From: Gammaproteobacteria bacterium
GTDB lineage: Bacteria; Pseudomonadota; Gammaproteobacteria; Pseudomonadales; Cellvibrionaceae
NCBI GenBank assembly: GCA_004172865.1
Contig: SEBV01000002.1
Coordinates: 62,001-126,000 of the forward strand
Length of the DNA stretch: 64,000 nt
Direction: 5' to 3'
Both the position numbers and the translations under genes were made by a program. The notes below the pieces were generated by a model. It had not been told where the DNA came from. It searched no databases and saw only the letters and a list, made by a program, of their open reading frames with translations. Shown here one piece after another: positions 17,881 through 26,846 of this stretch. Numbering within the stretch: the stretch's first letter is position 1; each line of letters begins with the position of its first letter.

Positions 17881-17907
17881 GAGTCACTCGCATTAAGCGA
17901 GTGACTC
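17881..17907 (-). terminator. Intra-operon hairpin between urtA and urtB
   Basis: Perfect 11-bp stem GAGTCACTCGC / GCGAGTGACTC with a 5-nt loop. On the minus strand it is followed by TTTTTCTTT, so it can act as a partial terminator or as a 3' end that stabilises the urtA message. Confidence 0.75.
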
Positions 17908-17914
17908 GATTTGG

Positions 17915-19192
17915 TTATTGATAACCTTTAGGAAATGGATTTGGCTCGATCAAATCTTTAGTTTCGAAAATCACATCATATTGACCATCTGGACGCGCAT
18001 GACCTATACGTGTTTTTGACCAGAGGTGATGATTGGGGTGAACTTTTACATAGCCTTCTGGCGCAGTTTTTAATTCAATGCCAGGCGATGCTGCACGAAC
18101 CTTATCTATATCGAATGAACCGGCTTTTTCTACCGCCGCTTTCCACAACCATGCACCGAGGTAAGCGGCTTGAGTTACGTCACCGATTACTACGTCTTTG
18201 CCCCAACGCGCTTTAAAGGCTTCAACAAATTTCTTGTTGTTGTCGTTGGTTAAGCTTTGGAAATATTTCATGGATGCAAATGCACCTTGCATATTCTCAC
18301 CGCCGATTCCGAGCACTTCGTCTTCAGTTACCGAGATGGTTAATAGCAATGGTTTTTCTTTGGTCATATCGATACCAGCTGCTTTTAATTGCTTGTAGAA
18401 GGCAACGTTAGAACCGCCTACCACACTTGCAAAAATTACATCTGGCTTGGTCAATTTAATTTTGTTAATTACCGAGTTAAATTGCGTGTGACCGAGTGGA
18501 TAATATTCTTCACCCACAACTTTCAAGCCTTTCATCTCAATGTGCTTGCGTGCAATTTTGTTGGATGTGCGTGGCCAGATATAATCTGAACCGAGCAAGT
18601 AAAATGTTTTTGCACCTTTAGCGCTGGTCACCCAGTCGATACCCGCAAGAATTTGTTGAGTAGCTTCCTGACCGGTGTAAATCACGTTAGGTGATTGCTC
18701 AAGGCCTTCATAAAAAGTGGGGTAATAAAGCATGCCGTTGTATTGTTCGAACACTGGCAATACTGCTTTACGTGATGCGGATGTCCAGCATCCAAATACT
18801 GCAGCAACTTTATCGTTCACCAATAATTTTTTGGATTTTTCTGCGAAGGTCGGCCAATCGCTCGCACCGTCTTCCTGAATAAATTCAATTTTTCTGCCGA
18901 GCACACCGCCCATGGCGTTGATTTGTTCTATGGCTAGTTTTTCCGCCTGAATTGAACCAGTCTCGCTGATTGCCATGGTGCCGGTAGCCGAGTGTAAAAT
19001 GCCGACCTTCACGGTTTTGTCGGTAACGGCAAGACCGGTAGTATTCACTGAGTCCGCAGCGTGCGCGGCGCTAAATGCAAATGAAGCGGCCAAGGTTAAT
19101 AAGCATGTTTTCCAGCTGAGCGATTTAGCGAGCGAATGCTTTTTTGCACTCGCGCTTTCAGGTATGGTGCCATTAAAAAATAATGTCTTCAT
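17915..19192 (-). CDS. urtA: Urea/short-chain amide-binding periplasmic protein UrtA
   Basis: A 425-residue substrate-binding protein of the Leu/Ile/Val-binding fold, matching UrtA/FmdD. The first 45 residues form a long Tat/Sec-like export signal with a hydrophobic core (CLLTLAASFAFSAAHA, cleavage before ADS). Characteristic stretches follow: VKVGILHSATGTMAISE, FGCWTSASRKAVLPVFE, LLYYPTFYEGLEQSPN-type and LGSDYIWPRTSNKI. It opens the urtABCDE operon and delivers substrate to UrtBC. No urease is in this window, whereas formamidase is nearby, so short amides are at least as likely a cargo as urea. Confidence 0.95.
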   Translation of the reverse strand: MKTLFFNGTIPESASAKKHSLAKSLSWKTCLLTLAASFAFSAAHAADSVNTTGLAVTDKTVKVGILHSATGTMAISETGSIQAEKLAIEQINAMGGVLGRKIEFIQEDGASDWPTFAEKSKKLLVNDKVAAVFGCWTSASRKAVLPVFEQYNGMLYYPTFYEGLEQSPNVIYTGQEATQQILAGIDWVTSAKGAKTFYLLGSDYIWPRTSNKIARKHIEMKGLKVVGEEYYPLGHTQFNSVINKIKLTKPDVIFASVVGGSNVAFYKQLKAAGIDMTKEKPLLLTISVTEDEVLGIGGENMQGAFASMKYFQSLTNDNNKKFVEAFKARWGKDVVIGDVTQAAYLGAWLWKAAVEKAGSFDIDKVRAASPGIELKTAPEGYVKVHPNHHLWSKTRIGHARPDGQYDVIFETKDLIEPNPFPKGYQ

Positions 19193-19709
19193 GGTCTATC
19201 CTCAAAATTAAATTTTTCATACGTGATTGAGTACGTGAATGCGTAACCGCGGAAAAATCTTTCCAGGGGAAATGATCTTTGCCTACAGCTCGCAATCTAC
19301 GCATATCACTGCGTTCCACCCATTCGATAAATAGCGCATAGCCCTACGTCATTTAACGCATAGCTGATTAGCCTGTGTGTCCGTATTTTCACTTATGTAT
19401 TAAGGAAGGAAGAGGCGGTTTGGCGCTTAGGTTGTGGTACGGGAATTGAAAGAGAATTATTACGAGGAGCAGATGTAGAATTTTAGCGTGCAGATAATTC
19501 GATTTTTCAGGTGCATGTAGCAAATAAAAATTATCGTTATAAAAAATTCGCACCAAATAAATACTCAATAACTATCCCAGGCACCGACTTTGGTCAAACA
19601 GCACAACAATTAAAGCAACAACTTTGGACACGCTTTAGATAGGAGTTACGAAAAGAGACTTATCCTTTAACACGAGCGATTATTTCTCGCTCAATAGTAA
19701 GAGCAACGC
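19193..19709. other. Divergent intergenic region between urtA and the sensor kinase, 517 bp
   Basis: It should hold the urt promoter (minus) and the kinase promoter (plus). No sigma-54 site with correct spacing was found. The right half contains a coding-like frame with an internal stop, listed separately. Confidence 0.45.
19364..19642 (+). pseudogene. Possible degenerate coding remnant
   Basis: One frame is open from 19364 to a TAG at 19640 except for a single TAG at 19484. The conceptual product on either side of it looks protein-like (EEAVWRLGCGTGIERELL before; SITIPGTDFGQTAQQLKQQL after). There is no convincing start or ribosome site. It could be the eroded tail of a lost gene; chance cannot be excluded. 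Confidence 0.25.
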
Positions 19710-22700
19710 ATGGCCGCAAAACAACATATCTTTCGCGTGAGGCGCAACTATAACCAGTGGGTTGCAAACCAAACACTGGAAGACTACGCATTACGCTTTA
19801 CCGCAAAAAGTGCGCGGCGCTGGTCTAATGCTCGCGTAGCTACAACTGCTCTTGGAGCAATTTCTTTTCTCGCGCTGGAAGCTATCGGCGGTGCAATTAC
19901 GTTGCACTATGGTTTTGGCAATGCGATTGCTGCAATTTGTGTCGTTAGTTTTATTATTTTTTTAACCGCAATTCCCATCAGCTACTACGCCGCAAAATAC
20001 GGTGTGGATATTGACTTGCTTACACGCGGCGCGGGCTTCGGTTACATTGGCTCTACGATTACTTCGTTAATTTACGCATCCTTCACTTTTATTTTTTTCG
20101 CGCTCGAAGCCGCCATCATGGCGATGGCTCTCGAACTTTTATTTCATATTCCGCTGGCGTGGGGATATTTATTAAGTTCGATTGCGATAATTCCTCTAGT
20201 AACTCACGGTATCACTGTGATCAGCCGCTTCCAATTATGGAGCCAACCGCTGTGGATTATTTTGCAGCTCATCCCATTCGTTTTTATTATTTACACCGAT
20301 GCGAGCGCCGTTGAAAACTGGACAAGCTTCTCCGGTAATATGCAAAACACGACAGCGCAACAAGGCACGACAATTTTATTTTTTGGTGCAGCATCTGCCG
20401 TGGTGTTTTCACTAATTGCACAAATTGGCGAGCAAGTAGACTTCCTGCGTTTTCTACCACCTGCAAAAAAAGGTAAAGAGTTGCGTTGGTGGGCGGCACT
20501 CATTGCTGGTGGGCCGGGCTGGATTATTATCGGCGCAATAAAAATTATGGCCGGATCATTCCTCGCCGTACTCGCACTTAATCACGGCGTTCCCAATAAT
20601 GAAGCTGCAGACCCAACACGCATGTATATGGTTGCGTTTGGCTACCTCACACATTCACCGCAAGTCGCCCTCGCCTTCGCGGGAATTTTTGTAATTCTCA
20701 GCCAATTAAAAATTAATGTGACCAATGCTTATGCAGGATCAATTGCTTGGTCAAATTTTTTCTCACGCTTAACACACAGTCACCCTGGCCGCGTTGTATG
20801 GTTAGTATTTAACGTTGCGATTGCACTGTTGTTGATGGAGTTGGGCGTGTATCGCGCATTGGAGCAAACTCTAGGATATTACGGCATTGTCGCCGTCGCA
20901 TGGTTAGGTGCGCTCGTGGCGGATTTAGTGATTAACAAACCGCTTGGGTTAAGCCCAAAACATATCGAATTTAAACGTGCGCATCTTTACGATATTAATC
21001 CAGTCGGCTTTGGTGCAATGTTATTGGCATCTGTCATCGGGATAATTTCTCACGCTGGTTTCTTCGGAGAAATTGCAGCAGCACTTTCACATTTTATCGC
21101 ACTCGCCTGCGCATTAATCACAGCACCTTTGATTGCAGTTGCAACTAAAGGGCGTTACTACATTGCACGCCCTAGCCCGGCAGTAAAATATCTTCACACT
21201 CACGATTCTTACAGCACGGTGACCTGCTGTATCTGCGAACACAAATTTGAACATGAAGACGTAACCTACTGTCCCGCATACGGTGGCGATATTTGTTCGC
21301 TCTGTTGCTCGCTGGATGCGCGCTGCCACGATTACTGCAAACCCGGCGCGAATTATCGCGAACAATTGCAGCAATTTTTCACCTTGTTTCTACCCAAATT
21401 TATTACCTCAAAAATCACTTCACAGGTTGGACAATTTTTAGGTTTGGTTTTAGTCATCAACGGGCTTTCCGCATTATTACTTTCGTTAATTTATTTTCAA
21501 ACGCCGATTCACGATAGCAATACCGCATTGTTATTGGAAAACACTTTATGGAAAGTATTTTTCTTGTTGGTGATTATCACCGGAGTAGTCAGTTGGCTGT
21601 TTGTGCTAGCGCACGAAAGCCGTCACGTTGCGCAAGAGGAGTCACAACGGCAAACACGTTTGTTAATGGAAGAAATTGAAGCGCACGACCGCACTGATAA
21701 AGCTTTACAACTTGCGAAAGAACAAGCCGAAGCAGCGAATCAAGCCAAGAGCCGTTATCTAACCGGTATCAGTCATGAATTGCGTTCGCCACTCAATGCA
21801 GTTTTAGGTTATGCACAATTGTTGGAGAAAGACCCTGGCATGCCTGCACATCGCAAAGAAGCTTTGGGTGTTATTCGTCGTAGCAGTGAACATCTTGCAG
21901 ATTTAATTGAAGGCTTATTGGATATTTCCAAAATCGAGGCGGGTAAATTTGATTTGCATAAGGATCAGGTTCGTTTACCGCTGTTAATGGATCAACTCGT
22001 CAATATGTTTCGCTTGCAAGCTGAAGGTAAAGGCTTGCAATTTATTTATGAGTGTAATGATCGCCTGCCAGAATTTATTCGCACCGATGAAAAACGCCTA
22101 CGCCAGATTTTAATTAATTTGATATCCAACGCGATTAAATACACCGAGCGCGGCAGTGTGTTTTTTAAATTGCGCTATCGTAGTCAGGTTGCAGAGTTTA
22201 CGGTTATAGATACCGGCGAAGGTATTGCTCAAGAAAATATGGAGCGCATTTTTCGGCCCTTTGAACGGGTGCGCCGCCCTGGTTCCACTGCAACAGGCAC
22301 GGGCTTGGGTTTAACTATCACCCGATTGCTTACTGAAATTATGGGTGGCGATATTGCGGTTAAAAGTTCGCCGGGTGAAGGCAGTACCTTTAAAGCAAGT
22401 TTAATGCTGCCCAGCATCGTTAATCCAATCGCTGAACCTTTGCGCGCGCCGGTACAGACTATTTATGGCTATGAAGGTAAAGTGCGCACAATAATGTTGG
22501 TCGACGATGAGCAAACTCATCGTCAATTGATGCACACTCTATTACTGCCTCTCGGGTTCAAATTAATTGAAGTGGATAATCCACTTAACGCAGTGGCAAC
22601 TTTAGAAAAGGAAACACAGAATAATAATCGCCCAGATTTAATTATGTTGGACGTGTCCATGCCAGCACTGGACGGTTGGGGACTCGCAAAAAAATTACGC

Positions 22701-23141
22701 GAAGCACAATACAATTCACCGATTATTATGGTCTCTGCAGATGCCAGTGAAGGCCGCAATGAGCCGCAATCGCAGGATTCGCCGTTGCTTCATGATGCTT
22801 ACATTACCAAGCCGGTGCGACTGCAAGCGCTGCTTGATCGAATTCAACAATTGCTCAATTTAAATTGGCGTTACGAGCAAGAAATTACAGCTCCGCCTAT
22901 TCAGTTATCGCCCAATAAAATTCATTCACTAGAATTACCGGCAGATGAGCATTTGGATGATATTTCACACCTTGCTAGCATTGGCCATAAAAAAGGCTTA
23001 TTAGAAAAAATCGATTACCTTGAGCGAGAAAATTTGGCAACGCCTGAATTTATACAACAGTTAAAGGCGCTTACAAATCATTTTCAATTTGAAAAGATTA
23101 TTAAATGGGTAGACGAAGAATTTGAAGAAAAAACAAATTGA
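19710..23141 (+). CDS. Hybrid histidine kinase with an N-terminal NCS1-type permease domain
   Basis: A 1143-residue inner-membrane sensor. Residues 1-480 form about twelve helices resembling purine/cytosine permeases (NCS1). Residues 506-543 hold nine Cys and two His in a compact cluster (CCIC, YCPAYGGDICSLCC, RCHDYC), probably zinc- or iron-binding. Two more helices, a coiled-coil linker, a HisKA domain (ISHELRSPLNA, His689), an HATPase domain (NLISNAIKYT, DTGEGIA, GTGLGL) and a receiver (LMLDVSMPALDGWG, Asp981, KPVR) follow, ending in an 80-residue helical tail. It is divergent from urtABCDE and 66 bp before a response regulator. By analogy with transporter-linked CbrA, it probably senses or transports a nitrogenous solute and controls the amide module; that link is inferred. 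Confidence 0.9.
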   Translation: MAAKQHIFRVRRNYNQWVANQTLEDYALRFTAKSARRWSNARVATTALGAISFLALEAIGGAITLHYGFGNAIAAICVVSFIIFLTAIPISYYAAKYGVDIDLLTRGAGFGYIGSTITSLIYASFTFIFFALEAAIMAMALELLFHIPLAWGYLLSSIAIIPLVTHGITVISRFQLWSQPLWIILQLIPFVFIIYTDASAVENWTSFSGNMQNTTAQQGTTILFFGAASAVVFSLIAQIGEQVDFLRFLPPAKKGKELRWWAALIAGGPGWIIIGAIKIMAGSFLAVLALNHGVPNNEAADPTRMYMVAFGYLTHSPQVALAFAGIFVILSQLKINVTNAYAGSIAWSNFFSRLTHSHPGRVVWLVFNVAIALLLMELGVYRALEQTLGYYGIVAVAWLGALVADLVINKPLGLSPKHIEFKRAHLYDINPVGFGAMLLASVIGIISHAGFFGEIAAALSHFIALACALITAPLIAVATKGRYYIARPSPAVKYLHTHDSYSTVTCCICEHKFEHEDVTYCPAYGGDICSLCCSLDARCHDYCKPGANYREQLQQFFTLFLPKFITSKITSQVGQFLGLVLVINGLSALLLSLIYFQTPIHDSNTALLLENTLWKVFFLLVIITGVVSWLFVLAHESRHVAQEESQRQTRLLMEEIEAHDRTDKALQLAKEQAEAANQAKSRYLTGISHELRSPLNAVLGYAQLLEKDPGMPAHRKEALGVIRRSSEHLADLIEGLLDISKIEAGKFDLHKDQVRLPLLMDQLVNMFRLQAEGKGLQFIYECNDRLPEFIRTDEKRLRQILINLISNAIKYTERGSVFFKLRYRSQVAEFTVIDTGEGIAQENMERIFRPFERVRRPGSTATGTGLGLTITRLLTEIMGGDIAVKSSPGEGSTFKASLMLPSIVNPIAEPLRAPVQTIYGYEGKVRTIMLVDDEQTHRQLMHTLLLPLGFKLIEVDNPLNAVATLEKETQNNNRPDLIMLDVSMPALDGWGLAKKLREAQYNSPIIMVSADASEGRNEPQSQDSPLLHDAYITKPVRLQALLDRIQQLLNLNWRYEQEITAPPIQLSPNKIHSLELPADEHLDDISHLASIGHKKGLLEKIDYLERENLATPEFIQQLKALTNHFQFEKIIKWVDEEFEEKTN

Positions 23142-23207
23142 CCATAAAAACTTAAAAAAAGATAAGAAAGCAAAACTAGAGCAGCAATGAACCTAGAGTA
23201 ATGTGGA

Positions 23208-24125
23208 ATGAATACTAAACAGCAACGCAATGTAGTCCTGGTTATTGACGATAGTATTGAAAGCATTCATATGCTTAATGACGTGCTGGAAGAAGGTGGT
23301 TTCACCGTATTGGTTGCGCTTGAAGGTTCGCAAGCTTTAACCATTACCAAAAACATCAAGCCCGATATTATTTTGCTCGATGCCATCATGCCGAATATGG
23401 ATGGCTTTGAAACCTGCAAACAATTAAAACTCAATCCACAATTAATTGATGTGCCGATTATTTTTATGACCGGCCTCAGCGATACCGAACATGTGGTAAT
23501 GGGCCTCACTGCTGGCGGAGTGGATTATGTAACTAAACCGATTAACGCCGATGAATTAATCGCACGTATGCGCGTTCACTTGAGCAATGCACGCATGACT
23601 CAAAGTGCGCGAATGGCATTAGATACAGCGGGACAATATTTATTTACGGTGGATCTATACGGCCAATTATTGTGGGCCACGCCGCAAGTGAATCAATTAT
23701 TGGATGCTGCAGAAAGTGAAACCGGAATTGATCCGTTAATTTCGCGCTTGCCGTCGCTGTTAATGGATTGGCTTAAACACAAACCGGAAACCGGCCATCA
23801 TTTAAAGTTGCCGCAGTTGGTTCATCCACTCAGCATTGAAATGCTTAATTTTATTGATAACCGCGAATATTTATTGCGATTGTCCAACCCGCATAAACCT
23901 GCGGATGATACTCACGCATTGAAAGAACAGTTTGGTGTAACTGGCCGCGAAGCCGATGTACTTTTGTGGATTGCCAATGGAAAAACCAATCGCGAAATTG
24001 GCCAAATTTTGGAGATGAGCCCGCGCACAGTGAATAAACATCTCGAACAAATCTTTCGAAAACTCAGTGTGGAAAATCGTACGTCTGCTGCAGCAATTGC
24101 TATTAAATGTTTAACTCGCGCATAA
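23208..24125 (+). CDS. LuxR-type response regulator with receiver and middle sensor-like domain
   Basis: A 305-residue regulator: receiver domain 8-125 with phospho-acceptor Asp58 (IILLDAIMPNMDGFE) and the Lys of VTKPI; a middle segment 135-230 that looks PAS-like (AGQYLFTVDLYGQLLWATP); and a LuxR helix-turn-helix at about 240-300 (LTGREADVLLWIANGKTN then MSPRTVNKHLEQIFRKL). It follows the hybrid kinase by 66 bp in the same direction, so the two probably form one phosphorelay and one operon. The target is likely the adjacent urt or fmd genes, by position only. Confidence 0.92.
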   Translation: MNTKQQRNVVLVIDDSIESIHMLNDVLEEGGFTVLVALEGSQALTITKNIKPDIILLDAIMPNMDGFETCKQLKLNPQLIDVPIIFMTGLSDTEHVVMGLTAGGVDYVTKPINADELIARMRVHLSNARMTQSARMALDTAGQYLFTVDLYGQLLWATPQVNQLLDAAESETGIDPLISRLPSLLMDWLKHKPETGHHLKLPQLVHPLSIEMLNFIDNREYLLRLSNPHKPADDTHALKEQFGVTGREADVLLWIANGKTNREIGQILEMSPRTVNKHLEQIFRKLSVENRTSAAAIAIKCLTRA

Positions 24126-24149
24126 AAATTTTTTATAAAAATTCGCAGA

Positions 24150-24728
24150 TTAATGTTTTGTTTCCAGTAAGGATTCAGCAACGCTGCGCAAAACATCTTG
24201 CGATACTTGTTCGTCATCTACGGCGCGCGCAATAATTTGCGCACCTACCAAGGTTGCCAAAGTTACCAGCGCTTTTGCGCGCGCATCCTCAGGTTTAACC
24301 CTGCCTTTTAACAACGCCATCATCGCATGCAACATGCGCTGCGCATTTTCAGTGAATACACTGCGAACTTTTGGTGTTTGGCGCGCAGCATCTGCGCCGA
24401 GCGCGGCCATCAAACAACCGCTACCGCTATTGTCGCGGTGCTCGCGCGATAAATAATATTCAATAAATGCTCTGAAGGTATCGTCACCGTGTTCCGCTCG
24501 CCGCTCATAACCGCGCGTTAAGAGATCGTCAGCCGCGCGCGTGCAAGCCTGCGCCATTAAATCTTCCTTTGAGGAAAAATGCCCGTAAAAACCGCCGTGC
24601 GTTAAGCCAGCAGACCTCATTAAGTCGGCTATGCCTATGCCATCAAAACCTTTTTCGCGATACATACGCGCCGCATGGTTAAGGATTTTTTCACGTGTTT
24701 CCGCCGCTTGCGCTCTACTGACTTTCAT
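24150..24728 (-). CDS. TetR-family repressor
   Basis: A 192-residue regulator. The N-terminal helix-turn-helix is clear (REKILNHAARMYREKGFDGIGIADLMRSAGLTHGGFYGHFSSKEDLM), and the C-terminal half is an all-helical ligand domain with few recognisable features. It is transcribed away from the fabF paralogue, and a 39-bp palindrome lies between them, so it probably represses that gene and itself. The ligand is unknown; a fatty-acyl or phenolic compound would be a guess. Confidence 0.92.
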   Translation of the reverse strand: MKVSRAQAAETREKILNHAARMYREKGFDGIGIADLMRSAGLTHGGFYGHFSSKEDLMAQACTRAADDLLTRGYERRAEHGDDTFRAFIEYYLSREHRDNSGSGCLMAALGADAARQTPKVRSVFTENAQRMLHAMMALLKGRVKPEDARAKALVTLATLVGAQIIARAVDDEQVSQDVLRSVAESLLETKH

Positions 24729-24788
24729 AATTCACCTCTAATCTCAGTCTGCCACGGTAAACATTGGCATCACCTAACAAAATAAACG

Positions 24789-24819
24789 TTGACACTATAC
24801 ATGACGACCATCATATAAT
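24789..24819 (+). promoter_or_regulatory. Candidate sigma-70 promoter of fabF paralogue
   Basis: TTGACA at 24789-24794 and TATAAT at 24814-24819, spacing 19 bp (slightly long). The -10 lies inside the palindromic operator. Confidence 0.5.
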
Positions 24820-24839
24820 TTATACATTATGATTGTCAT
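24801..24839. promoter_or_regulatory. Palindromic operator between tetR and fabF
   Basis: A 39-bp interrupted palindrome: ATGACGACCATCATATAA on the left mirrors the right arm ending TTATGATTGTCAT, with about 14 of 17 arm positions paired by my count. Its position over the -10 region fits TetR repression. Confidence 0.65.
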
Positions 24840-24858
24840 CAAAAAATGAGTAATTGCT

Positions 24859-26142
24859 ATGAGTAACCAGAACGCACGTCGTCGCATCGTTATCACCGGT
24901 ATGGGAATAGCCTCGCCTTTGGGGAGCGGCGTAAATCTGGTGTGGCAAAGATTGCTGGCTGGAAAATCTGGCTTGCGGCAGTTGGATGCAGAGCTGTATG
25001 CCGATTTGCCAGCGAAAGTAGCCGGTGTAGTGCCTGATATTAGTGAAGATGCCGAAGGGGGTTTGGATGCGGACGCCGTAGTCTCAACGAAAGACCAGCG
25101 CAAAATGGATCGCTTCATTTTACTGGCCCTTGCCGCGACACAAGAAGCGCTAAAAGAAGCCAATTGGCAGCCGCAAACTGATGAAGAACAAGAGCGCACC
25201 GCCACCATCATTGCCTCTGGCGTCGGCGGCTTTCCCGCCATCGCCGATGCGGTGCGAACGGTGGATACGCGCGGTGTAAAACGTTTATCGCCGTTTACGA
25301 TCCCCTCATTTTTGGTCAACCTAGCGGCAGGTCATGTCTCCATCAAATACGGATTCAAAGGCCCTCTTGGCGCGCCCGTTACTGCGTGCGCAGCAGGCAT
25401 TCAGGCAATCGGCGATGCGGCACGCATGATTCAAGCCGGCGAGGTGGATATTGCAATCTGCGGCGGCGCAGAAGCGACTATTCACCCTGTGAGCCTCGGT
25501 GGATTTGCGGCGGCGCGCGCACTCTCCACCAACTTCAATGATCAGCCGGAGCGAGCATCGCGTCCGTTCGACCGCGACCGCGATGGTTTTGTGATGGGTG
25601 AAGGTGCAGGTATTTTGGTGATTGAATCTTTGGAGCACGCGCTAGCTCGCGGTGCCAAACCCATTGCTGAAATCGTGGGCTACGGCACCAGCGCAGACGC
25701 TTACCATTTAACATCTGGCCCGGAAGATGGATCGGGCGCGCGCCGCGCTATGCAAATCGCTTTGCGCCAAGCAGACGTTAAACCGGAGCAAATACAACAC
25801 TTAAATGCACATGCAACTTCGACCCCGGTTGGCGATGCTGGGGAGCTGGCGGCGATTAAAAGTGTGTTCGGCATTAACAATGATTTGGCAATTACCTCCA
25901 CCAAATCCGCAACCGGACATTTGCTTGGTGCTGCCGGTGGAATCGAAACTATTTTCACTGCCTTAGCACTGCGCGATCAAATTATTCCGCCCACATTAAA
26001 CTTTGAAAATCCCGACCCACTAACAGACGGGCTCGATATTGTTGGTAATACAGCGCGAGCAAAAACAATTGAATATGCACTTTCAAATGGTTTTGGTTTC
26101 GGTGGAGTTAACGCGAGTATTTTGCTAAAACGCTGGCAGTAA
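24859..26142 (+). CDS. fabF: 3-oxoacyl-ACP synthase II (FabF-type)
   Basis: A 427-residue condensing enzyme that elongates acyl-ACP with malonyl-ACP. The catalytic triad is intact: Cys177 in VTACAAG, His318 in NAHATSTPVGD and His354 in ATGHLLGAAGG. Length is slightly above the usual 412. It stands alone, away from any fab cluster, with its own TetR regulator, so it is probably a paralogue for special fatty acids or stress rather than the housekeeping enzyme. A six-codon frame (24846-24866) overlaps the start codon; it could affect translation or be chance. A strong terminator follows. Confidence 0.92.
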   Translation: MSNQNARRRIVITGMGIASPLGSGVNLVWQRLLAGKSGLRQLDAELYADLPAKVAGVVPDISEDAEGGLDADAVVSTKDQRKMDRFILLALAATQEALKEANWQPQTDEEQERTATIIASGVGGFPAIADAVRTVDTRGVKRLSPFTIPSFLVNLAAGHVSIKYGFKGPLGAPVTACAAGIQAIGDAARMIQAGEVDIAICGGAEATIHPVSLGGFAAARALSTNFNDQPERASRPFDRDRDGFVMGEGAGILVIESLEHALARGAKPIAEIVGYGTSADAYHLTSGPEDGSGARRAMQIALRQADVKPEQIQHLNAHATSTPVGDAGELAAIKSVFGINNDLAITSTKSATGHLLGAAGGIETIFTALALRDQIIPPTLNFENPDPLTDGLDIVGNTARAKTIEYALSNGFGFGGVNASILLKRWQ

Positions 26143-26148
26143 AAGTTA

Positions 26149-26181
26149 AAAAAAAGGCGCATTATTAATGCGCCTTTTTTT
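26149..26181. terminator. Bidirectional terminator
   Basis: AAAAAAAGGCGCAT-TATTA-ATGCGCCTTTTTTT between the convergent fabF and exported-protein genes. Confidence 0.92.
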
Positions 26182-26194
26182 AACAGCTTTTATT

Positions 26195-26824
26195 TTACGA
26201 TTTGGTTTTTGCGCAAACAGAAGGAATATCCTTCAATACTTTTGGCATGGCTTCATGGGCGGCATAGCTCAAGGCATCGTAATATTCATGCTCAGCATTC
26301 CACGCATTTGCAGTGGAACCCAAACCACGATATTTACGTGTTTCGAGCAATTTACCATCTAGCAAAAAATCAACACTTAATGACATAACACCGTGTAAAT
26401 TCATACTTTCGGCATAAGTGTACAAGCGCTCAAGCTTTGGTTTTAGAACCAAAGTTTTACCGCTGCTAGTTTTAACTTTGCCACGCCACAAATCGGCTTC
26501 AGCATCGTTTAACCAAATATCAAGACCTGACGGCGTTAATGCTTTGGAAAAATTTGTGCCTACAGTATCTTTGTTTAAACGGAGATCCTGAAACGCTTCA
26601 AACTGAACCTGACATGATGTCACTGTAGGTACATCCTCAGTTGCTTGCAAAGCAGCGGCTGCAGCTTTCTTCTTAGCCTTTGCTTTGTTATCTACAACAG
26701 TGGTTTTCACCGCTTTTTTTTGATATTCGATAACAGACTCATCGACTTTTTTTGCTTCTTTCGCAAATGCTGGAGTCACACTTAGACTGAGCAACGCTAC
26801 CAATAAATAGTTAATATTTTTCAT
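26195..26824 (-). CDS. Exported protein of unknown function
   Basis: A 209-residue protein with a signal peptide (LLVALLSLSVTPAFA, cleavage near residue 21). Next come a Lys/Ala-rich segment (KAKAKKKAAAAAL, about 48-60), a Cys-containing domain (TSCQVQFEAFQDLRLNKDTVG) and a C-terminal Cys (PSVCAKTKS); the two Cys could pair. It lies 22 bp after a lipoprotein gene, so the two are probably co-transcribed and may act together in the envelope. I do not recognise a family. Confidence 0.65.
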   Translation of the reverse strand: MKNINYLLVALLSLSVTPAFAKEAKKVDESVIEYQKKAVKTTVVDNKAKAKKKAAAAALQATEDVPTVTSCQVQFEAFQDLRLNKDTVGTNFSKALTPSGLDIWLNDAEADLWRGKVKTSSGKTLVLKPKLERLYTYAESMNLHGVMSLSVDFLLDGKLLETRKYRGLGSTANAWNAEHEYYDALSYAAHEAMPKVLKDIPSVCAKTKS

Positions 26825-26846
26825 AATAGATTCCTTTTATTCAAGC

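Noticed and set aside
24795-25319. A 174-codon frame on the minus strand
   Set aside because: It is antisense to the start and first third of fabF, crosses the operator region and resembles no protein.
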